NCBI GenBank assembly: GCA_043424535.1
Contig: JBHWOV010000083.1
Span: 1-18,001, forward strand
Source of the DNA: DSM-111022 sp043424535
Lineage (GTDB): Bacteria > Bacillota > Bacilli > Lactobacillales > Aerococcaceae
Length of the DNA: 18,001 nucleotides
Reading direction: 5' to 3'
Shown: piece after piece, positions 13,446 through 18,001 of the stretch
Position numbering within the stretch: the first letter of the stretch is position 1
How the letters are laid out: the number at the start of each line of letters is the position of its first letter
Program-made: the position numbers and the translations under genes
Notes under the pieces: model-generated
The model's input: the letters and a program-made list of their open reading frames with translations, nothing else
The model's database searches: none
What the model was told of the DNA's origin: nothing

Positions 13446-14576
13446 TTAAACATATTGCATTTGTTTAGCGCCTGTGTAGGCCGCATCAATAATACCGCCA
13501 CCGAGACATTCTTGACCATTATAGAAAACAACTGCCTGACCGGGTGTAATCGCACGTTGTGGTTCCGCAAAAATCACGCGCGCTTTCGTCCGTGTTTCAT
13601 CTAGTTCCACGGTCACTTGCTGATCGGGCTGACGATAACGGAATTTTGCCGTACATTCAAAACGATTTGGCAATTCATCTGGTGTAACCAAATTAATATC
13701 CGACGCTTCTAAATAATCTGAATAGAGATTCGGATGATGATATCCTTGACCAACATAAAGTGTGGCTGTTTCCAAATCTTTACCGATAACGAACCATGGT
13801 TCATTAGATTCGGCACTTCCACCAATACCTAATCCTTGGCGTTGGCCAATCGTGTAGTACATCAGTCCCATGTGTTCACCCTTCACTTCACCATCCAAAG
13901 TAATCATTTTACCTGGTTGATTCGGTAAATAAGTCGACAAGAACTCATTGAAATCACGCTCACCGATAAAGCAAATACCGGTAGAATCTTTTTTCTTCGC
14001 GGTCGCTAGCCCCGCTTCTTCTGCGATTTCGCGTACTTGTGATTTATTTAAATGTCCAATTGGGAAGAGTGCACGACTTAATTGGTCTTGATTTAATTGA
14101 TTTAAGAAATATGTTTGATCCTTATTATTATCATGACCTCTTAATAAGCGGACATTGCCATCTTCATCACGTTCTACTTGAGCATAATGCCCCATCGCAA
14201 TATAGTCGGCTCCTAAATCCATCGCATAATCTAAAAAGGCTTCGAATTTAACTTCTTTATTACACATGACATCAGGATTAGGCGTTCGTCCGGCACGATA
14301 TTCGCGTAAGAAATATTCAAAGACGCGGTCCCAATATTCTTTTTCAAAATTGACGGAATAATAAGGAATATCCAATTGTTCCGCAACTAAAGCGACATCT
14401 TCATAATCTTCTGTCGCAGTACAGACACCACGTTCATCCGTATCATCCCAATTTTTCATAAATAAACCAATCACATCATAGCCTTGTTGTTTCAATAAGA
14501 GCGCCGCAACCGATGAATCAACACCGCCACTCATCCCTAAAACAACTCGTTTTCCTTGATTATCTGTTTGTGTCAT
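13446..14576 (-). CDS. mnmA: tRNA-specific 2-thiouridylase MnmA
   Basis: MnmA adds sulfur to U34 of tRNAs for Lys, Glu and Gln, using ATP to activate the base. The 376 residues show the PP-loop SGGVDSS (16-22), the first catalytic Cys105 in NPDVMCNKEVKF, and the second Cys202 in STGICFIGERDF. GHYAQVERDE and RGHDNNKDQTYFL lie between. C-terminal beta domains contain TIGQRQGLGIGG and ECLGGGIID. It is the last gene of a three-gene sulfur unit and lies 11 bases after the DUF1831 gene, with AGAGGAG before its ATG. The desulfurase encoded first in the unit most likely supplies its sulfur. Confidence 0.96.
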   Translation of the reverse strand: MTQTDNQGKRVVLGMSGGVDSSVAALLLKQQGYDVIGLFMKNWDDTDERGVCTATEDYEDVALVAEQLDIPYYSVNFEKEYWDRVFEYFLREYRAGRTPNPDVMCNKEVKFEAFLDYAMDLGADYIAMGHYAQVERDEDGNVRLLRGHDNNKDQTYFLNQLNQDQLSRALFPIGHLNKSQVREIAEEAGLATAKKKDSTGICFIGERDFNEFLSTYLPNQPGKMITLDGEVKGEHMGLMYYTIGQRQGLGIGGSAESNEPWFVIGKDLETATLYVGQGYHHPNLYSDYLEASDINLVTPDELPNRFECTAKFRYRQPDQQVTVELDETRTKARVIFAEPQRAITPGQAVVFYNGQECLGGGIIDAAYTGAKQMQYV

Positions 14577-14587
14577 AGAACTCCTCT

Positions 14588-14929
14588 CTAATCCGTAATC
14601 TCTATTAAACAGTTTCGATCAACAAAACCATCAAAAATAAAGTGAATTTTCTCTAAAACCATCGCATTATCAGCTAAATTATTCACATTGACTGAATTTA
14701 AGCCATTTGGTGTGACTGTTGAAATTTTTAACATCTCTAAGTTTTTATGAATCGTCACTTTTAATACAACTTTTGCGCCAGCTGCCGTTTCTAATGTACG
14801 CTCATATAAAAAATTACCGGGTTTCGTATTCGCAAAACCATTATCGCGTAAAGTATAGGGACGTGCCTCTGGGCTTACTTGAAATGTACGATTTAATCCT
14901 GGTATCGATGCTTGTTTTGAAAATGCCAT
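14588..14929 (-). CDS. DUF1831 family protein of unknown function (linked to cysteine desulfurase)
   Basis: A 113-residue soluble protein, starting MAFSKQASIPGLNRTFQVSP. The order desulfurase - this protein - mnmA is typical of lactic acid bacteria and the sequence style matches the DUF1831 family: an N-terminal motif YTLRDNGF near residues 26-33, then alternating strands, and a C-terminal LEKIHFIFDGFVDRN. No catalytic motif, Cys pair or membrane span is seen. Its start codon overlaps the desulfurase stop by one base (TAATG), so the two are co-translated. A role in sulfur transfer or in steering the desulfurase is possible from context only; no function has been shown that I can name. Confidence 0.75.
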   Translation of the reverse strand: MAFSKQASIPGLNRTFQVSPEARPYTLRDNGFANTKPGNFLYERTLETAAGAKVVLKVTIHKNLEMLKISTVTPNGLNSVNVNNLADNAMVLEKIHFIFDGFVDRNCLIEITD

Positions 14930-16074
14930 TATAATAACTCCTTTTTTAATAATTGAATGAACCCATCAATATCTTCTTTTGTTGTATCCCAACCAAAGGA
15001 AATACGAATGCTTTCTACCCAGCGGTCGGGAGTGTCAGGATAATAAGCTTTTAAAATTCGACTTGGTTGCACGCTCCCCGCAGAACAAGCACTTCCCGCA
15101 GATAAAGCAATGCGATTAAGATCCCCCTTAATCAATAATTGACTGGCTAATTGTCCAGGGAACCATAAACTATGAATATAATCCACATGATTATTTGAAT
15201 CTGACGATCCATTGCGGAAATAATGAATGTCTGCCTGATCGAGAGCATGATATAAATATTTTGATAATTCGCTATCACGATTAACTCTATCTTCAAGTCG
15301 CTGATTTGTCAATTGGAGAGCGGTCGTCATGCCAACAATATAAGGGATATTTTCTGTTCCTGAACGTTGATTACTTTCTTGTCCACCGCCATGAATGAGT
15401 GGTTTTAAAGCAAGCTCTTTATCTTCTGATTGAAAGACTAAAAAGCCAATCCCTTTCGGTCCATTAAATTTATGGGCAGAGCCCACAAAACTAGTGATGG
15501 GTAATGCTCCAAAATCAAAGATTTGATGCCCAATCGCTTGGACACTATCAACATGTATCCAATAATCATGTTCAGCGGCCGCCATTGATAAGTCTTCAAT
15601 TGGTAAAATACTTCCCACTTCATTATTGACAGCCATGGCTACCCACCCAATCGTTTCAGCTGTGCTTGCGCTTAGAAATTGATCGACAGTAACATTGCCT
15701 TCAGCATTTGGTTTAAGATAAGTCACTTCAAAACCGATACTCTCTAAATATTCCATGACTTCATGCACTGAAGGATGTTCAATCGCTGTCGTTACGATAT
15801 GATTTCCTCGTCCTAATGCTTTACTTCGTTTGGCTAGATGAGACAATGCCCAATTATTGGACTCTGTTGCCCCAGAAGTAAAATAGATGTCGGCAGAATC
15901 CACATTTAGAATCTCAGCGATTTGCTGTCGAGCATTTGTCAATTGTCTTTTGGCTGTTTTACCGATCTGATAAATCGCAGATGGATTCCCATATTGATTC
16001 GTCAATGTATCTGATATCTTCTCCACCACTTCTGGAAATACTTCTGTCGTGGCTGCATTGTCTAAATAAATCAT
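14929..16074 (-). CDS. Cysteine desulfurase (IscS/NifS-like)
   Basis: A PLP enzyme of 381 residues that takes sulfur from cysteine as a persulfide. Seen in order: YLDNAATTEVFPEV at the N-terminus; FTSGATESNNWAL (65-77); AIEHPSV with the stacking His100; HVDSVQAIGH (174-183); SAHKFNGPKGIG with the PLP Lys202; RSGTENIP (237-244); and SAGSACSAGSVQPS with the active Cys330. The short Cys loop fits NifS/IscS group I. Being first in an operon with mnmA suggests it feeds tRNA thiolation, though supply to other sulfur pathways cannot be excluded. AAAGGAG lies upstream of the ATG. The symbol is left blank because iscS, nifS and yrvO are all used for such genes. Confidence 0.95.
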   Translation of the reverse strand: MIYLDNAATTEVFPEVVEKISDTLTNQYGNPSAIYQIGKTAKRQLTNARQQIAEILNVDSADIYFTSGATESNNWALSHLAKRSKALGRGNHIVTTAIEHPSVHEVMEYLESIGFEVTYLKPNAEGNVTVDQFLSASTAETIGWVAMAVNNEVGSILPIEDLSMAAAEHDYWIHVDSVQAIGHQIFDFGALPITSFVGSAHKFNGPKGIGFLVFQSEDKELALKPLIHGGGQESNQRSGTENIPYIVGMTTALQLTNQRLEDRVNRDSELSKYLYHALDQADIHYFRNGSSDSNNHVDYIHSLWFPGQLASQLLIKGDLNRIALSAGSACSAGSVQPSRILKAYYPDTPDRWVESIRISFGWDTTKEDIDGFIQLLKKELL

Positions 16075-16096
16075 ATGCTCGCTCCTTTACCTGAAT

Positions 16097-16125
16097 ATTT
16101 TACCACATTTATTTCGAATTTTAAA
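16097..16125 (-). promoter_or_regulatory. Promoter of the desulfurase-mnmA operon
   Basis: On the minus strand, TTTAAA (16125-16120) and TAAAAT (16102-16097) are 17 bases apart. TGG directly before the -10 box gives an extended -10. The leader to the start codon is short, about 20 bases. Confidence 0.55.
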
Positions 16126-16164
16126 CAAATGGACATGTTCTCTTTTGTCTTTCATACCAAGCCT

Positions 16165-16192
16165 TTGTTACCACTTTATCTTTCTCTATGAT
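16165..16192 (+). promoter_or_regulatory. Promoter of rarA
   Basis: TTGTTA (16165-16170) and TATGAT (16187-16192) are separated by 16 bases. Transcription would start near 16199, about 38 bases before the preferred start codon. It is divergent from the desulfurase promoter. Confidence 0.5.
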
Positions 16193-16236
16193 AAAATAAG
16201 CTGTGAACGCATTGAACACATGAAGGAGGGATGACG

Positions 16237-17505
16237 ATGCAAGAACCATTAGCTTATCGCATGCGACCGCAATCGATTGACGAAGTTCTCGGCCAAGAAC
16301 ATCTCGTCGGCCCGGGAAAGATTATTCGCCGCATGGTTGATGCTGAGCGCTTATCATCCATGATATTATATGGTCCGCCTGGTACGGGGAAGACAAGTAT
16401 CGCCAGTGCCATTGCCGGAACAACCAAACTGGCATTTCGCATTTTAAATGCCGCAACAGATAGTAAAAAGGATTTAGAAGCTGTCGTTGAAGAGGGAAAA
16501 ATGTCAGGATCTGTGATCTTATTATTAGATGAAATCCACCGCCTAAATAAAGTAAAACAAGATTTCCTTCTGCCACATTTAGAAAATGGTCGCGTGATTT
16601 TGATTGGTGCGACAACTGAAAATCCCTATATTTCAATTAATCCAGCGATTCGCTCACGGACCCAAATATTTCAAGTTGAACCACTTAAACCCGAAGATAT
16701 TAAAAAAGGACTTGAACGTGCCTTAAATGATGAAAAACGTGGTTTAGGTCAATATAATGTGCAAATCTCCGACGATGTTTTAAATCATTTTTCTTATGTC
16801 ACCAATGGCGACAGTCGCAGTGCTCTAAATGCCCTAGAATTAGCCGTCTTATCCACGCCTGAAGACGAAGATGGCGTTATTCATATTACTCAAGCAATCG
16901 CTGAAGAATGTCTCCAACATAAGCGTTTAGTTCATGACAAAGACGGCGATGCCCATTATGACACCATTTCTGCACTTCAAAAATCGATTCGTGGAAGTGA
17001 CGTGAATGCGGGACTCTATTATTTAGCGGTATTGTTAGAAGCAGGTGAATTACAAATTGCCTGTCGACGTTTATTAATCATCGCTTACGAAGATATCGGT
17101 TTAGGCAATCCAGCGGCGACACAACGCACGGTCGCAGCAGTAGAAGCAGCAGAAAAAGTTGGCTTACCTGAAGCACAAATCCCACTTGCTTTTGCGGTCG
17201 TTGATTTAGCTTTATCACCGAAGTCCAATACGTCATACAGTGCTTTAAATGCAGCGATGCAGGATGTCCGTGCTGGCAATGTCGGTCCTGTTCCTGTTCA
17301 TTTACGCGATGCGCATTATTCCGGTGCAGAAAAATTAGGGCATGGCGTGGAATATAAATACCCACATAATTATCCAAATCATTTCGTACCACAACAATAT
17401 TTACCTGATGCCGTCAAAGACCGTGAATATTTTCAACCCGATCCAACGGGTAAATATGAAGCGGCGCTACAACAAATTTATCAACAATTACGTAACAATT
17501 CCTAA
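16237..17505 (+). CDS. rarA: Replication-associated recombination protein RarA (MgsA family AAA+ ATPase)
   Basis: RarA is a clamp-loader-like AAA+ ATPase acting at stalled replication forks together with SSB. The 422 residues align well with Bacillus subtilis RarA: EPLAYRMRPQSIDEVLGQEH at the N-terminus, Walker A GPPGTGKT (46-53), Walker B LLLDEIHR (Asp98-Glu99), sensor region GATTENPY, arginine region NPAIRSRTQIF, and the tetramerisation part with DKDGDAHYDTISALQKSIRG and YKYPHNYPN. Start choice: GGAGGG ends at 16230, directly against an ATG at 16231, which is too close. The ATG at 16237 has proper spacing and gives the family N-terminus MQEPLAYR. The 6S RNA gene follows; no strong terminator is seen between them. 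Confidence 0.95.
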   Translation: MQEPLAYRMRPQSIDEVLGQEHLVGPGKIIRRMVDAERLSSMILYGPPGTGKTSIASAIAGTTKLAFRILNAATDSKKDLEAVVEEGKMSGSVILLLDEIHRLNKVKQDFLLPHLENGRVILIGATTENPYISINPAIRSRTQIFQVEPLKPEDIKKGLERALNDEKRGLGQYNVQISDDVLNHFSYVTNGDSRSALNALELAVLSTPEDEDGVIHITQAIAEECLQHKRLVHDKDGDAHYDTISALQKSIRGSDVNAGLYYLAVLLEAGELQIACRRLLIIAYEDIGLGNPAATQRTVAAVEAAEKVGLPEAQIPLAFAVVDLALSPKSNTSYSALNAAMQDVRAGNVGPVPVHLRDAHYSGAEKLGHGVEYKYPHNYPNHFVPQQYLPDAVKDREYFQPDPTGKYEAALQQIYQQLRNNS

Positions 17506-17531
17506 TAATAAAACGTTTTCAGGTAACTTCA

Positions 17532-17559
17532 TTGCATTTTTTCAAAGGTTTGTTATAAT
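17532..17559 (+). promoter_or_regulatory. Promoter of the 6S RNA gene (extended -10)
   Basis: TGTTATAAT (17551-17559) is an extended -10 box. TTGCAT (17532-17537) lies 16 bases before TATAAT as a partial -35. Transcription would begin about 17566, matching the first paired bases of the RNA. Confidence 0.65.
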
Positions 17560-17565
17560 ATAAAC

Positions 17566-17785
17566 AGTAAGGGATGACTGAGATGTACGCCTGATACATA
17601 TTGTGTGGACCGAACACTTTTTTTTAGGGATCCTGAAGCGAGTAAGCAAGATAAGCCAATGAACACTTGGACATCTTAACTTGCTCGTGTGGAGCCCACC
17701 TGTTTATAATAGCAGGTTCAAGACATATGTATCATTAAACGGCATCATCGGCTACCCTTTCGCCGGCTTTTGCCGGCTTTTTTTT
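17566..17785 (+). ncRNA. ssrS: 6S RNA (ssrS), RNA polymerase regulator
   Basis: 6S RNA imitates an open promoter and binds sigma-A RNA polymerase. The sequence folds as a long rod. AAGGG (17569-17573) pairs with CCCTT (17755-17759), and GATG with CATC. TGATACATAT (17592-17601) pairs perfectly with ATATGTATCA (17725-17734). An upper stem pairs CGAG (17639-17642) with CTCG (17684-17687) and GCAAG/AAGAT with CTTGC/ATCTT. A small hairpin GTGT...ACAC (17603-17616) sits on the 5' side of the central bubble. The body to 17760 is about 195 bases, normal for Firmicutes 6S. The position behind rarA is common in this group. The call rests on fold, size and location. Exact ends are approximate, because processing may remove the terminator. 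Confidence 0.85.
17762..17785 (+). terminator. Terminator of the 6S RNA gene
   Basis: GCCGGC (17762-17767), loop TTTT, GCCGGC (17772-17777), then eight T residues. A compact intrinsic terminator. Confidence 0.93.
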
Positions 17786-17795
17786 ATTTCATAGA

Positions 17796-17825
17796 TTGAA
17801 TTATATATGCGCACTATATTATAAT
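17796..17825 (+). promoter_or_regulatory. Promoter of the gene at the right edge
   Basis: TTGAAT (17796-17801) and TATAAT (17820-17825) with an 18-base spacer lie between the 6S terminator and the start codon at 17854. Confidence 0.5.
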
Positions 17826-17853
17826 ATTATTCATCAGATTGAAAGGAGCGCCT

Positions 17854-18001
17854 ATGTTACAGTTTATCTTATATGCTTTCCCTGTGATGGTTCTCTTAAT
17901 CGGAGCCTATTTATTAATTTATCAAGAGACATTAAAAAATATATTGAAAATTGACACCACTAAACACATTTTAGCCTTTGCGATAACTTATATTATCTTA
18001 T
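17854..18001 (+). CDS. Unidentified membrane protein, N-terminal part (cut by window edge)
   Basis: The frame opens at ATG 17854 behind GAAAGGAG and is still open at the window edge after 49 codons. It starts MLQFILYAFPVMVLLIGAYL. A first membrane helix covers about residues 3-23, followed by a short charged stretch (YQETLKNILKIDTTKH) and the beginning of a second hydrophobic segment (ILAFAITYIIL). This indicates a membrane protein with at least two spans. I do not recognise the family from this fragment. Confidence 0.6.
   Translation, partial: MLQFILYAFPVMVLLIGAYLLIYQETLKNILKIDTTKHILAFAITYIIL

Noticed and set aside
16231..16236. ATG two codons upstream as start of rarA
   Set aside because: The Shine-Dalgarno sequence ends at the base before it, leaving no spacer; 16237 is correctly spaced.
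17342..17563. Plus-strand frame overlapping the end of rarA and the 6S promoter
   Set aside because: Most of it overlaps rarA in another frame and it ends inside the 6S promoter; composition is Asn/Ile-rich as expected for a shadow frame.
1..18001. CRISPR array, tRNA or rRNA genes, phage or toxin-antitoxin modules
   Set aside because: No regularly spaced repeats, tRNA-like cloverleaf or such gene families were found by eye on either strand.

Overview
The window reads as a low-GC Gram-positive chromosome, most likely order Lactobacillales. Evidence: AT-rich intergenic DNA, strong GGAGG ribosome binding sites, CcpA-type cre sites, a cysteine desulfurase / DUF1831 / mnmA cluster typical of lactic acid bacteria, a Bacillus-like RarA, and a Firmicutes-type 6S RNA. 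I cannot fix the genus. No tRNA, rRNA or CRISPR array was seen.

Layout. (1) 1-134: end of an IS3-family insertion sequence reading off the left edge; its terminal bases supply the stop codon of citG. (2) 124-3188, minus strand: citG, a GntR-family regulator (CitO-like) and a CitMHS metal-citrate transporter (CitH-like), with a terminator between transporter and regulator. (3) 3189-3574: divergent control region with two cre-like sites, a promoter for each side and inverted repeats. (4) 3575-11326, plus strand: ten tightly packed genes, oadH-oadD-oadB-small membrane ORF-citC-citD-citE-citF-citX-oadA, closed by a terminator. (5) 11487-13364: a separate two-gene unit, allE-allD (ureidoglycine and ureidoglycolate catabolism), with its own promoter and cre-like site, ended by a bidirectional terminator. 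(6) 13446-16074, minus strand: cysteine desulfurase, DUF1831 protein, mnmA (tRNA 2-thiouridine). (7) 16237-17505: rarA. (8) about 17566-17785: 6S RNA. (9) 17854 to the edge: start of an unidentified membrane protein.

How it works together. The transporter brings in metal-citrate. CitC, CitG and CitX build and acetylate the prosthetic group on CitD, and CitDEF splits citrate to acetate and oxaloacetate. The Oad proteins, with a biotin carrier separate from OadA, decarboxylate oxaloacetate to pyruvate, probably coupled to Na+ export through OadB. The divergent arrangement resembles the Enterococcus faecalis citHO / oadHDB-cit system. No soluble malic-type oxaloacetate decarboxylase (CitM) gene is visible.

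Nothing here is a clearly new system. The most notable points are a gamma-like Oad subunit apparently split into two small proteins, one carrying an internal repeat and the other a 44-residue membrane peptide; the IS-modified 3' end of citG; and an orphan allE-allD pair.
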